Shown here: in pieces, positions 48,431 through 58,453 of the stretch
Numbering within the stretch: position 1 is the stretch's first letter
Layout of the letters: every line of letters begins with the position of its first letter
Assembly: GCA_035649635.1 (NCBI GenBank)
Contig: DASRJE010000204.1
Location: forward strand, 1-64,000
Source: Gp6-AA40 sp035649635
GTDB lineage: Bacteria; Acidobacteriota; Vicinamibacteria; Vicinamibacterales; UBA2999
Direction of reading: 5' to 3'
Length of the DNA: 64,000 nt
The notes under the pieces: model-generated
Told to the model about the DNA's origin: nothing
Database searches by the model: none
Seen by the model: only the letters and a program-made list of their open reading frames with translations
Position numbers and translations under genes: made by a program

Positions 48431-49144
48431 ATGGACAGCAGACGTGCACTGTTGGTGGGCTTCGTCGGGTTGATGTCGGTGTGGCCCCTTCAGACGAACG
48501 GCGATGCGCAGACCCAGGAGAAGCCGGTCGTCCAGATACCTCAAGCCGGGGTGCCGCAGATTCAGACGATGGAGGGGAAGTTCGTCCGTGCGTCGTACAA
48601 CAGGGAAGGGTACGTGATCCTGGGATACCAGGCATCCAACCGCTCCGTTGGTGAAGAATGGATGCTTCTCGAGGTCGGCATGACGGTGCTCGACAACGTA
48701 CCGGACTATCGGTTGACACGTGAGGCGCTATCGCTCGACACGCCTGATGGCAAAACTATTCCGCTGGCGACGGTCGAGGAGCAGCGGCAGGGCAACCCGC
48801 AGGCGATTCAGCAACGGGCGAAGGTCCAGCGCGATTCCATCAACTACTTTCCGACCCGGGCAAGCCGGCCCTGCGCGATCCTGTTCTTTCCCGAGCTGGG
48901 ATCGCGGGCGCTGCCGTACGATGTTGTTGATCTCAGCAACGACCGGGCCTGTCTCGGTCGTCTCTATTTCAAGATCCCTGGCGGTATCGCATACGGCCAG
49001 CATTGGCTCAATGTGAAGTTCGAGAAGAGCCTCGTGCGCGTGCCCTTCCGGATCTTGACCAAGGAAGAGGAGCAGTTACTCTCCAAGAACTACAAGAGCA
49101 TCGAGAAGCAGGTCAAAGAGGCGTTCCAGCCGAAGAAGAAGTGA
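48431..49144 (+). CDS. Secreted protein of unknown function, 237 aa
   Basis: ATG 48431 follows GGAGAGAGAG. The signal peptide is residues 1-27 (cleavage near GDA-Q). The mature protein is beta-rich in the middle (KFVRASYNREGYVILGYQASN, EWMLLEVGMTVLDNVPDYRL), has two Cys (RPCAILFF, DRACLGRL) that could form a disulfide, and ends in a Lys-rich helix (SKNYKSIEKQVKEAFQPKKK). I do not recognise a family. It is flanked by the PAP2 gene and a convergent DUF2252 gene. The signal peptide and clear Shine-Dalgarno support it as real. Confidence 0.75.
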   Translation: MDSRRALLVGFVGLMSVWPLQTNGDAQTQEKPVVQIPQAGVPQIQTMEGKFVRASYNREGYVILGYQASNRSVGEEWMLLEVGMTVLDNVPDYRLTREALSLDTPDGKTIPLATVEEQRQGNPQAIQQRAKVQRDSINYFPTRASRPCAILFFPELGSRALPYDVVDLSNDRACLGRLYFKIPGGIAYGQHWLNVKFEKSLVRVPFRILTKEEEQLLSKNYKSIEKQVKEAFQPKKK

Positions 49145-49205
49145 CCTGGACACTGCGCGTCGGTCCTATTGATCTTCCGCGTTCGCGCGTAGTGTTGCGT
49201 CAGAC

Positions 49206-50402
49206 CTATCGGCGTGCCAGTTCCTCCCATCCGGCGAGCAGCTCCTCGACGATGGTGGAGGTTTCCTTGCGCAGTCGCGGCTCGTATTTCATGACCGACG
49301 ACAGCGCCCGTTCGCGTACGGCAGGAGTCTTGTTGGCGCCCAGCTGCACGCCCGAATCGAACGAGATATCGGAGAGATCCCTGACAGATCGAAGGTCGCT
49401 GAGGCGAACCTCACGATAGGACGGCTCCCAGCTGGCGACCCACCAGTCCAGCCAATGTTCTGCGCGACCAGCGGCCGCGGGGATCAGCATCGTGGGTCCG
49501 ATGGCAAGGATGTCGTGTTTCAGTCGCCCGATTTGTCGCGTGCCGTTAATCACGCGAACCGCCTGTGGAGTCCCCGAAGCCTCGAGACAGCCAAGACCTC
49601 CGAGATTGGCAACTTCCTTTATCTCGATGAGCACGTCGTCGCCGCGTGCCGAGGTTGGACCCTGTACACGGATGAGGACCTTCGTCGTGGCCGCGCTACC
49701 TATGCCGATGCGCAGCCAGCCGGTTCGTACGACGGCGAAGTACCCCGCGGCGAGCTGCGGGCGCTCGCGACGAACCAGGCGATCAAACTCTTCCATGCCC
49801 TGAGTAACGGACTTCGACGTGGCCTCATCCATCGGTTGCATCAAGCTCTCGCCCCATGCGAGATAGGCTGCGCGCGTCATAGGTGCCTGCCGGCGCAGCT
49901 GACGGACGATGTCGGGTTCGCGAGGGCGATAGTCCGGATTGGACAGACCCAAACGGTACCCTTCCAGAAAGCGGTCCCATAGCTTCTCGCGATCGCCTGT
50001 CCAGCCGCGTTGACGCGTTGCGAGATCGATCGAGCCCAGGAAGCGAACGATGTCGATATAGGTGCGCCCGCGCGTGGAGTCGTCGAAGTCGCCGAGCCCC
50101 CAGGCGTTCTCCGTGAACGCGAATTGCTCCACGTGCGCGTCGCCGTGGAGACGCACCATCGGTGCGTCCGTCACGTCCGCGAAGGCTTCGCAGACGCGTG
50201 CGGTCCAAGCGCGATTGATGAACCGAAAATAGGTGAACGGGTCAGCGCGCAGTCGATCGATGAGCTCGGCAGGTGCGGCGGCCAGCGCTTCGGGAGGTGG
50301 TCGGAGCGAACGTTGAGCGGACGGCTGCGCTGTGAGAGCGACGCAGAGCATCGCGAGCACGAGGTGCCCTACGAACCGACTGCGCTGTCGGGTGCGATAC
50401 AT
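49206..50402 (-). CDS. Exported DUF2252 family protein
   Basis: A 398-residue protein. ATG 50402 gives a signal peptide (RFVGHLVLAMLCVALTAQPSAQ); ATG 50414 is the alternative. The DUF2252 hallmarks are DPFTYFRFINRAW, then VRLHGDAHVEQFAFTENA, then GLGDFDDSTRGRTYIDIVRFLG. Family proteins resemble aminoglycoside-phosphotransferase / kinase folds (HGDxHxxN ... DFDD), and here the HGDAH and DFDD pair is intact. The usual member is cytosolic and about 400-450 residues, so a Sec signal is unusual and would put a kinase-like protein where no ATP is available. The reaction is unknown. It is convergent with the preceding secreted-protein gene. Confidence 0.85.
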   Translation of the reverse strand: MYRTRQRSRFVGHLVLAMLCVALTAQPSAQRSLRPPPEALAAAPAELIDRLRADPFTYFRFINRAWTARVCEAFADVTDAPMVRLHGDAHVEQFAFTENAWGLGDFDDSTRGRTYIDIVRFLGSIDLATRQRGWTGDREKLWDRFLEGYRLGLSNPDYRPREPDIVRQLRRQAPMTRAAYLAWGESLMQPMDEATSKSVTQGMEEFDRLVRRERPQLAAGYFAVVRTGWLRIGIGSAATTKVLIRVQGPTSARGDDVLIEIKEVANLGGLGCLEASGTPQAVRVINGTRQIGRLKHDILAIGPTMLIPAAAGRAEHWLDWWVASWEPSYREVRLSDLRSVRDLSDISFDSGVQLGANKTPAVRERALSSVMKYEPRLRKETSTIVEELLAGWEELARR

Positions 50403-50572
50403 GCCGCCGTTCATCTTCTGCCGTCGGCTGATTCTATGCCAGGACCTTCGCCCTGGCCGACGAGCTGACAAATACTTCATCAGACTTCAGGGATGCTTAG
50501 CGAGGGAGTGCCACCGCTACATCGACACGCTATAGTCCTTCCCAACATAACGAGAGGGGCGCGCCATTGTCG

Positions 50573-52275
50573 ATGCAACGGCACATGACCTTTCCGCCCG
50601 AGACCGAAGCCCTCCTGGAAACCCGCGAAATCGGACAGCCAGGGCACGGCGGCGAACGCCGCGCAGGGCTCCCCACCGATCTCGTCATCCAGTCCGTGTC
50701 TCGGCTTCGTGTGATCGCGCTGCTGTATGCCTTCGTGTTCTTCATGGTCGCAATGTTCCCGTCGTTCGTAGTCCCGCAGGGCCGGCTCCTCATGTTCAGC
50801 AGCTTCATCTCCTGGGGGCCTGCCGTGATTTCGATTGCCGTTGCATTGTTCGTTGCTGTGCTGACTCGACGCCCCCGTATACCGCTCTCCTCCAAGTTGG
50901 CCATCGGACTGGCGTTCGAGATGGCCGGCAGCTATGGCATCGCGAGCGCCGAGTTTCTCGACCCCGGATCGCTCGCCAGGAAGCCGTCCGGTTGGACAGG
51001 GCTCTCCTGGGTGGCTGTATGGACGGTGCTCTTCACAATCGTGGTACCAACGAAGCCATCCCGTGCCTTGGCGGCCGCCCTCGGCTCGGTCAACGCCGTG
51101 CCCGTCGTGATCGGGTCCGCGATGGCGGCGGGCACGGTGTCCCTCACGCTGCGCGCGTCGGAGTTCTTCTTAGGGCTCGTGTTCCCCTATCTGTTCGTGG
51201 TGGTGTTGGCTTATGTCGGCGCCCGCGTGGTCTACGCCCTCGGCTCTGAAGTGAGTCGAGCGCGCGAGTTGGGCAGCTATCGCCTGGTGGAGCGACTGGG
51301 GCAGGGCGGGATGGGGGAAGTGTGGAGCGCCAAGCACCGGCTTCTCGCGCGGCCGGCGGCGATCAAGCTCATTCGGCCCTCGTTCACGGCGGCCGCTCGC
51401 ACGCGCGTTTTCGAGGATGCCCGGCGCCGGTTCGAGCGCGAGGCGCGGTCATCGCCAGCCTGCGGTCGCCGCATACGGTAGACCTCTTCGATTTTGGTGT
51501 CTCCAACGACGGCGCGTTCTACTACGTCATGGAACTACTCGATGGCCTCGACGCCGAGGCCCTCGTCCGCCGCACTGGCCCCGTCTCTGCGGGACGAGCC
51601 ATCCACCTGCTCCGGCAAGTGTGCCATTCCCTCTCTGAGGCCGCGTCGTACGGCCTGGTCCACGGCGACATCAAGCCAGCCAACATCTTCCTATGCCGCT
51701 ACGGTGAGGATCACGATTTCGTCAAGGTCTTGGACTTCGGCATCGTCAGGGCCACAACCGACACCGCGGAAACAGCTCCCACGTCTACGCGGGAGACCAT
51801 CCTCGGGACACCGGCGTACATGGCGCCTGAGCAAGCGTTGGGCTCGGCCAACGTGGACTGCCGCGCCGACATCTACGCGACCGGGTGCGTCGCCTATTGG
51901 TTGCTGACCGGAGAGCAGGTCTTCACGGCCGACACGCCCATGGAGCTCCTGCTCCAACATGTGCGGACGCTGCCGACACCGCCATCGGCAAGAACGGAGG
52001 TACCTATCCCTTCGGCTCTTGACGCTCTGGTGCTGTCCTGCCTCGCCAAGGATCCGGCGGCGCGACCTCAGACCGCACGGGAGCTGGCGGGCCGACTCGC
52101 GAGCGTCGAAGGTGCCAACGACTGGACCGACGACAGGGCGGGAGTGGTGGGCCAGCCACCGGCCTGCTCCGTCGTAGCGACGTCCAGCACGTCAGCGCGC
52201 ATCCGATCGAGCCGTCAGTCGTATCGCAAAGCTGCGATCGGATCGATTAAAGACGCGCGCCGCGCCGGTACGTAG
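50573..52275 (+). pseudogene. Transmembrane Ser/Thr protein kinase broken by one frameshift
   Basis: From ATG 50573 the first frame encodes five to six membrane helices (about residues 40-220), then the kinase N-lobe: GSYRLVERLGQGGMGEVW and AIKLIRP, with RRFEREA. It then runs into a stop at 51479-51481. The kinase continues one base earlier in frame: VIASLRSPHTVDLFDFGV, VMELLDG, GLVHGDIKPANIFL (catalytic loop, HGD), VLDFGIV (DFG), GTPAYMAPEQAL (APE). One base is missing near 51446-51447. The frame has no own clean end and overlaps the convergent ADOP permease by 61 bases. It is either a recent pseudogene or a sequencing error; an intact protein would have about 568 residues. Confidence 0.85.
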
Positions 52276-54659
52276 CACGCGATCATGGCGGCGAAAAGTA
52301 CCGCCACGGGTGCCACCACGAATGTCACGGGATTGGGCGCTCCGAGACCGGTCAGTCCAGCCGCGAGTAAGCGAGCGACACCGACGCTGATCAATCCGCC
52401 GATCGTGATGCCGAGCATCGACAACATCAGACCCTGTCCCAGGATCATCTTAAGAACACTGTGCCGGTCGGCTCCAATGGCCATTCGAACTCCAATGTCT
52501 CTGGTGCGCCGTGCAACCGAGTACGAAACGAGGGCGTAAATGCCGACGAGCGCCAGCACGATTCCGATGACGCCCATTGCGGCGACGGTCTGGAGAATCA
52601 TCAGCGGAACCCGAACAGCGCGCTTTTCATAAAAGGACAAGAAACTTTGGACGTTGAACACGGGCTGATCAACATCGAGCGAGTGCACGAGACTTCTCAG
52701 GGGCTCGGTCAGGGCTGCGGGATCGCCATAACTCTCGGCGAGCAGGATCATCCGCGCACTCCGGTTCTGCGCAAAAGGCAGGTAGACGAAGGCAGATGGT
52801 GGCTCAGCGATGAAGAGGTACTTGCCGGTCCTGGCAATCCCCACGACATCAGCCCAAACGCCGTCCTTGCCGTTCACTCGCAATCGCTTGCCCATCGCAT
52901 TCTCGCCAGGCCAGTAGCGCTTCGCGAACTCTTCGTTGACTATCGCCACGTGCCGCGAGCCCTCGTCGTCGGCGGCGGTGAACGCGCGTCCCTGAAGGAT
53001 GTCGGTCTTGGTGGTGGCAAAGTAGTATTCGTCCACCACGGCTGTCATCACCTGAAGGGTCTCCTGTCCTCTCGGAAATTGAAAGCCTTCCGGAATCACG
53101 TCGCGCGCGCTCTGTAACCCGAGCGGTGTCGAGCTGGTCAGCGTGACCGAGCGAACTCCCGGTAACTCCTGACTGCGGGTCACGAGCCTGCGATAGAACT
53201 CGTCGCTCTGCGCCGAGTCGTAACGAACAAGAGACGTATCCAACTCCATCATCACCAGATGGTCGGTGCGGAAGCCGGGACTGAGCACCAACGTCCTGCG
53301 GAAGGCATCCAGCAACATGCCAGTGGCGACCAGTAGCACCATAGCGAGCGCGATTTGGCTGATGACCAGAACGTTCCGGCCAATGGTGCGCGGATAGGCA
53401 CCGGTGCTCGTCTCGCCGCTCTTCAGCATCGACGCGAGGCTGGTCCGCGCGCCTCGCCACGCGGGAGCCACGCCAAAGAAGAGCGTGCTGGCCATAGCGG
53501 CGAGAAGACACACACCTAGCACGCGTCTATCGAGCTGGGGAGAAGGAGTGACGGACACTTCGCTGACCGGTGGGAAGGCCTGAAAGAATCGAATCCCAAC
53601 ATAGGCGAACAGAAGTCCGACGATGGCGGCAGCCAGCGACAGCACAAGGCTCTCGATCAGGAGGTGCCGGAACAAACGCACGCGCGTGATACCCAACGCG
53701 AAACGCACGGCGATTTCTCGTGACCGACCGCGCGCACGTCCGAGGAGAAGAGTGGCCACATTGGCGCAGGCGATGATGAGCACCAGACCCACGAGCGCCA
53801 TCAACAACGGCACGAGGATCATATCGGGTCGGCCTCTGGCCCGCGCCTGCAGCTCGGATTGCACGGCAAGCTGTCGGCTGCGGTCTATGTCTGGAGAGCG
53901 CTGCTCGAGGTCGGTCCAGAGGGTCGCCAGTTCCGTCTGTGCCGCCGTTTGCGAGATATCGGCTTTGAGCCGCCCCTTGACCTGCCACGAATGATCCCGG
54001 TTGTCTTCGAGGGGGTCGACCCGGACTCCGCCAAGACGTTGAGACATGGTCGACGGGACATAGAACGCCGGTCGCATGCGCTCGTCGAGACTCCGGAACG
54101 ACTCGGGAGTGATTCCGACGATACTGAAGTCGATACCGTTGATGCGGACGTTGGTGCCGATAATCGACGGGCTGCGGTTGAAGTGATCGTTCCAGGTGCC
54201 GTAGTCGAGGACGACGACGGCGTTTCGGCCCGATGCCTGCCCATCCTCCGGAAGGAAGCCTCGACCGACCATCGGCTGGACCCCGAGCACGCTGAAGAAG
54301 TTCTCGCTGACGATCATCCCGGCTCGTGCTTGCGGTAACTCAGCGCTCGTTTTCGTGAAGCTGAACGTCGAAGTGCGATAGGCGATCAACCCGTCGAACG
54401 ACTGCGACTGAACGCGGAGTTGCCGGTATTTCGGATACGAGACTCCTCCCGCGAACCGGTCGCCGGCGGCGAACGTCGCGACGGTGACGACGCGACCAGG
54501 ATCGTTCACGGGGAGAGGCCGGAACAGCATCACGTCGGCCAGGCTGAAGACCGAGGCATTCGCGCCAATGCCGAGAGCAAGGGAGAGAACAGCGACCGCG
54601 CTAAATCCGGGGTTACGGGCGATGAGGCGGAGACTCTCTCGTACCTCTTGTTGCAACAT
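52215..54659 (-). CDS. ADOP-family MacB/FtsX-type permease
   Basis: An 814-residue inner-membrane protein. The N-terminus SLRLIARNPGFSAVAVLSLALGIGANASVF (quoted here only as its family sense; key residues R-NPGF-ALGIGAN) is the hallmark of the acidobacterial duplicated orphan permeases. Two halves each hold a MacB-like periplasmic domain and an FtsX-like membrane core. The cores are ACANVATLLLGRARGRSREIAVR in the first half and YSVARRTRDIGVRMAIGA in the second, ending in RRASLIDPIAALRYD. These proteins resemble MacB but have no ATPase domain and no adjacent ATPase gene here. Their job is unknown; efflux or lipoprotein-type mechanotransmission is assumed. A 16-bp perfect palindrome lies 62 bases upstream of the start. 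Confidence 0.94.
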   Translation of the reverse strand: MLQQEVRESLRLIARNPGFSAVAVLSLALGIGANASVFSLADVMLFRPLPVNDPGRVVTVATFAAGDRFAGGVSYPKYRQLRVQSQSFDGLIAYRTSTFSFTKTSAELPQARAGMIVSENFFSVLGVQPMVGRGFLPEDGQASGRNAVVVLDYGTWNDHFNRSPSIIGTNVRINGIDFSIVGITPESFRSLDERMRPAFYVPSTMSQRLGGVRVDPLEDNRDHSWQVKGRLKADISQTAAQTELATLWTDLEQRSPDIDRSRQLAVQSELQARARGRPDMILVPLLMALVGLVLIIACANVATLLLGRARGRSREIAVRFALGITRVRLFRHLLIESLVLSLAAAIVGLLFAYVGIRFFQAFPPVSEVSVTPSPQLDRRVLGVCLLAAMASTLFFGVAPAWRGARTSLASMLKSGETSTGAYPRTIGRNVLVISQIALAMVLLVATGMLLDAFRRTLVLSPGFRTDHLVMMELDTSLVRYDSAQSDEFYRRLVTRSQELPGVRSVTLTSSTPLGLQSARDVIPEGFQFPRGQETLQVMTAVVDEYYFATTKTDILQGRAFTAADDEGSRHVAIVNEEFAKRYWPGENAMGKRLRVNGKDGVWADVVGIARTGKYLFIAEPPSAFVYLPFAQNRSARMILLAESYGDPAALTEPLRSLVHSLDVDQPVFNVQSFLSFYEKRAVRVPLMILQTVAAMGVIGIVLALVGIYALVSYSVARRTRDIGVRMAIGADRHSVLKMILGQGLMLSMLGITIGGLISVGVARLLAAGLTGLGAPNPVTFVVAPVAVLFAAMIACYVPARRASLIDPIAALRYD

Positions 54660-54720
54660 GGCGCATTGAGCCTCTTTGCTGGAAGTGAGAAAGAACCCTC
54701 AGATCGCCTAGCTGAGACGG

Positions 54721-54736
54721 ATCATCGATCGATGAT
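54721..54736. promoter_or_regulatory. Perfect 16-bp palindrome upstream of the ADOP gene
   Basis: ATCATCGATCGATGAT is its own reverse complement. It lies 62-77 bases before the ADOP start codon in a 290-base gene-free interval, the right place for a dimeric repressor operator. ADOP genes are often linked to PadR regulators, but no PadR gene is in this window. Confidence 0.4.
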
Positions 54737-54949
54737 GTTCCAGACGCAGCCCCGACGCGGTCCTCCCGCCGGCACCGCGGCTCGCGGAGACTATGCGGCC
54801 TGGCGTCAGTGCTCGTTGCGTTGGGCTATTCGACCGCTGCGTTAGGCGATGGAGCCGTGCGCGCGGTGAGCGTCCGTCGGCAGCACGCGACCCATTGTGG
54901 CGAACGGTTTGCTCCCTAGCGAGCCGGCCGCGTCGCGCCGGAATTGCCT

Positions 54950-57292
54950 CTACGCGGATTTCGAGGTGGCGTATGCCGTGTCGAAGCCGGGGTGGAGCGG
55001 CACACGGACGCCGATGCGTGTGCCGCGGCCCGGGGACGCGTGCAGTTCCAGTTGTCCGTTCAGGAGCGCCGCCCGTTCGCGCATGCTGACGAGCCCCATC
55101 CCCGCGCGCTCGGCCTTCTCGGATTCGAATCCGATTCCCGTGTCGGCAATCTGCAGGACGAGCGACTCGTGCTCGGTGCGCAACCGTAACTCGGCGTCCC
55201 GCGCGCGGCTGTGTCGCGCGATGTTGTGCAGCGCTTCCTGCGCAATCCGGTAGAGGCACAGGGCCACGTGAGGGTCGAGCGCGGACGGCACGTGCTCGTG
55301 CACGAAAGAGACGTGCACGCCACTCTGCTTCGCGATGTCGCGGCAGAGCGACTGGAGCGCTTCGACGAGGCCGAGCGTCAGCAGCTTGGTCGGATGGAGC
55401 TCGTGCGACAGGTTGTGGATATTCGCGGCGATTTCCATGATCTGCGCGCGCAGCTCGCGAAACTGTTCGTGCTGGCTCTCCAACGAGGTGTTGAGCCGAT
55501 CGAAGCTGAGGCTCAAGAGCGCAAGCTTCTGGCTCAAGTCGTCGTGCAGTTCGCGGCCGACGCGCTGGCGCTCCGCTTCCTGGCTGCCGATCAGGCGTCC
55601 AGCCAGCTCGCGGTTGCGCTCGTTGACGCGCTTCCAGTCCGTCACGTCGCGGACGATGCTGAGTACGCGGTCGTGGCCGGCGCGCACAAGCCGCGCTTCG
55701 AACTGCCGGAGACCGCCGTCCAGTGGGAGCTCGTATTCGACCACGACCGGCTCGTCGGTCCGCGACGAGCGATCCAGCGCGTTCATGAAGACATCGGCCA
55801 GGTCGGGCGCCATAATGTCGCGGATTTTGTTGCCGATGAACCCGCTCGCCGGCATGTACAACAGGTTCGGATCCTTCGCGTGGTAGTCGACGAACGTCCC
55901 GTCAAGCAGGATAACGAACATCAGATCGGGAATCGCACGTAGCATCGCGCTGTTGCGGGCTTCCAGTCCTCGAATCGCCTCCTCGGCGCGCTTCCGGGCG
56001 GTGATGTCGCGGCCCACGCCCTGCAGCTCGACGAGGCGGCCGGAGGAATCAACGATGGCATGGTTGATCCAGTGCTGCCACCCCACGGTTCCATCAGCCA
56101 GTGTGACTTCGTGCTCATGCGAGTTGATCCCGCTCCGGAGCGTGACGATCCGCTCCACAACCGCGTCCCGGACTTGCGGCGGGATGAGCTCAATGAATTT
56201 CCGTCCAAGCAGCTCACCGCGCGTCAGGTCCCAGAATCGGCAGTAGGCGTCATTGACGAACGTCAGGGTCGTGTCCGGCAGGAACCGGCAGACCAATTCG
56301 CTCTGCGTATTGACAACGCTCCGATACCGTTCATCGTTCCTCTGCGATTTCTCCTCGGCGCGCCGCCGCCTGACGCGCTCGCCGAGCAGCGCCGCGATCA
56401 AGCCGGCCTGCGCCGTAACGAGTAGCATGCCGCCGATGACGTAGGGTCGATAGCTGTCTGCCGCTGCGGCGAACCGGGCCACGGCTGGCGCGTACTGAGA
56501 TGCGAGGGCATGGTCGGCAAGCATCCAGACGCCTAAGAGAATTAGCAGCCCGCCGGCGACGTGCGGCGCGTGACGGCGCCAGCCGGCCAGCTTCTCGAAC
56601 GCGATGAACGCCGTGAGTGCCGCGATGACCGCGAGATTCATCACGCCGCCGACGAAGAGCAGGAGCATCAACGCCCAACAGCAGCCGACGCAGCTCAGGC
56701 CCTGTATCGCACCGATGAAGAACGTCGGCGTCCCGTCGCGCCAGCGGCCCATCAGCGATCCCAGCGGGGAGCGGCACACGCGAAGACAGGCGCGCTTGAG
56801 CGGCGTGAACTGATACGCCCCTGCGACGAACAGGAGAATCGCGCCGCCGATGGGGCTTGTCATCTCCATCATCGGGGAGATCAGCGACCGTGTCGCGAGC
56901 CATCCTTGAACCGCTGTCGCGGCGAGACTGAACAGCGTCCAGATCGCGAGGTATCCAGCGGCGAGCATCAGCACGTTCCGCGACACGGTCTCGGCGCCCG
57001 GTACGGACCGCATCAAGGCGCCGTACAGAAGCAGGACGCGTGACGCCGACGGCAGCATCATCCCGGACATCATCACGGCCCACATGATCCAGATGAGGAG
57101 CGCGTGCGTCGCATCCCATCGCGCCGCCATCATCCACGCGCCGGGACCGTACATCTGGGCCACGGCGACGATCCAGAGCCACGAGACGGCGCTGATGGCG
57201 CCGAGCAGCACAATCGCGGGCGTGTTGGGATGGCGGATGACGGTTTCTACCCACGTTGGGCGCACGGGCGCGGAATCTGTGCTCTTCATCAT
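54950..57292 (-). CDS. DUF2182 - PAS - PAS - histidine kinase fusion
   Basis: A 780-residue membrane sensor. Residues 25-305 have about seven hydrophobic helices with the DUF2182 (predicted metal-binding membrane protein) motifs: WIMWAVMMSGMMLPSA (69-84), FTPLKRACLRVCRSPLG (162-178, Cys169 and Cys173) and GLSCVGCCWALML (198-210, Cys201, 204, 205). Two PAS domains follow (about 320-435 and 450-555), each ending in RDITxRK or RDVTDWK. The HisKA_3 domain carries GRELHDDLSQ with His583 intact, and the ATPase domain has QEALHNIARHS, ADTGIGF and GMGLVSMRERA. It should autophosphorylate. No response regulator gene is adjacent. The fusion suggests that metal or redox state in the membrane domain is the signal. 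Confidence 0.9.
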   Translation of the reverse strand: MMKSTDSAPVRPTWVETVIRHPNTPAIVLLGAISAVSWLWIVAVAQMYGPGAWMMAARWDATHALLIWIMWAVMMSGMMLPSASRVLLLYGALMRSVPGAETVSRNVLMLAAGYLAIWTLFSLAATAVQGWLATRSLISPMMEMTSPIGGAILLFVAGAYQFTPLKRACLRVCRSPLGSLMGRWRDGTPTFFIGAIQGLSCVGCCWALMLLLFVGGVMNLAVIAALTAFIAFEKLAGWRRHAPHVAGGLLILLGVWMLADHALASQYAPAVARFAAAADSYRPYVIGGMLLVTAQAGLIAALLGERVRRRRAEEKSQRNDERYRSVVNTQSELVCRFLPDTTLTFVNDAYCRFWDLTRGELLGRKFIELIPPQVRDAVVERIVTLRSGINSHEHEVTLADGTVGWQHWINHAIVDSSGRLVELQGVGRDITARKRAEEAIRGLEARNSAMLRAIPDLMFVILLDGTFVDYHAKDPNLLYMPASGFIGNKIRDIMAPDLADVFMNALDRSSRTDEPVVVEYELPLDGGLRQFEARLVRAGHDRVLSIVRDVTDWKRVNERNRELAGRLIGSQEAERQRVGRELHDDLSQKLALLSLSFDRLNTSLESQHEQFRELRAQIMEIAANIHNLSHELHPTKLLTLGLVEALQSLCRDIAKQSGVHVSFVHEHVPSALDPHVALCLYRIAQEALHNIARHSRARDAELRLRTEHESLVLQIADTGIGFESEKAERAGMGLVSMRERAALLNGQLELHASPGRGTRIGVRVPLHPGFDTAYATSKSA

Positions 57293-57375
57293 CGGGCCAG
57301 CTCGTCAATCATACGCTTTCGCGCATTCTCGAGGCCTTCTCAAGCGGAGGTATAGAGGGTTGTGCGGGGGGACTG

Positions 57376-58198
57376 TCAATGCGTGCTGAACAGGACGGCT
57401 CGATCTGGACGCGGTGAGCGGCAGGAGCGATGTCCGGTCAGTGAAGGGTGGCAGTCCTCTGGAAATCCAGGACCCAACGCGGAATGCGGTCGTTCACCGT
57501 TGCAATGGGACTTCCACTCCGTCAACCGACCGCAAATGCCGTTCGTTGAGCGGAATCATCCAATCGAGACACTCCCGTCTGGCCGGCCCAATGAAGCGTT
57601 CACAAAGGCATTCGCTTGCGGGCACGTACTGGCGTCTTCAAGACCTGTAGCGACATCGAATGGAGAGCCTGATCCATGGCTGGCGCGAAAATGCCCTCAC
57701 GATCATGGACGAGGAACCGATAGCCGCAATGCAGAGGAAGCCCGTTTCAAAATTGCTGCGTCGTCCATTCCGCCGTGGAGTGGTCAGTGAGATTCCAGTG
57801 CACGGCTCGGCGTGTGCCGATGTCGAGCATCACGAGGCGTACAGCCGTTGAAAGGTGGCAGTCACAACGATGAAGAAGTCGCAGGCGAGCACGCCACCGG
57901 CATGATTGTGGAGGGACTTCAGGCGGCAGAAGAGGCGAAAGAGATCTCGGTGCCACCGCACCAGCGTGTCGGGACGCACGATCGTCAAGAGCTCACGCCA
58001 TTCGACAAATCAAGACAGGAGTACGAGTGCAATGCGCGAGGCATTGTCAGTCCGACGCGATCGGACCTTGCGTTCGATGTAACACGCGAGTTGCTTGCGG
58101 AGGAAGAGGTTCTCGGTGGCCAACTGTGCGCGGGACCGGAATATGAGCCGCAGCAGGCGCACCAGGTCAGCGAGGAGGGCGAGCGCCGTTTGGAGCAA
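57376..58198 (-). pseudogene. Decayed integrase-core transposase
   Basis: Reading the minus strand from 58198 gives LATENLFLRKQLACYIERKV and ALVLLS, then a stop (CGA changed to TGA), then in the same sense WRELLTIVRPDTLVRWHRD. After an internal deletion of perhaps 80-90 codons it resumes with GVLACDFFIVVTATFQRLY, VMLDIGTRRAVHWNLTDHS, another stop after TTQQF, then LHCGYRFLVHDRE and VLKTPVRA. Further frameshifts lead to CERFIG, RRECLDWMIPLNERHLRS and NGERPHSALGPG. These are the rve-type integrase-core motifs of a transposase family common in Acidobacteria. At least two nonsense changes, three frame changes and one deletion make it dead. No terminal inverted repeats were found. Confidence 0.8.
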
Positions 58199-58453
58199 GT
58201 CGGGTCATCATATCGTCAGCAAATCACATGTGTTCGGTTACGGCTGATTATTTGCGGAGGACACCCCAAGGCAGATGTTTCTACCCCCCACCCGACAGCG
58301 TTCTGGGCCGGGCCTGAACTCGGCTACCCGTTCCGCAGTCCACGCTGCGAACCCGTGGTTTTGTCCGCGGCCGTAATCGTCAGCGGTGGCCACGGCCTTG
58401 CCAGAAACGTTCCCCATGATTCCGGGCGTAAGTGTTCCGTCCACACGGTCTGA

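Noticed and set aside
57362..58453. Plus-strand open frames (142 and 213 codons) in the interval before the acyltransferase
   Set aside because: They lie opposite the recognisable minus-strand transposase relic and have no ribosome-binding site or domain.
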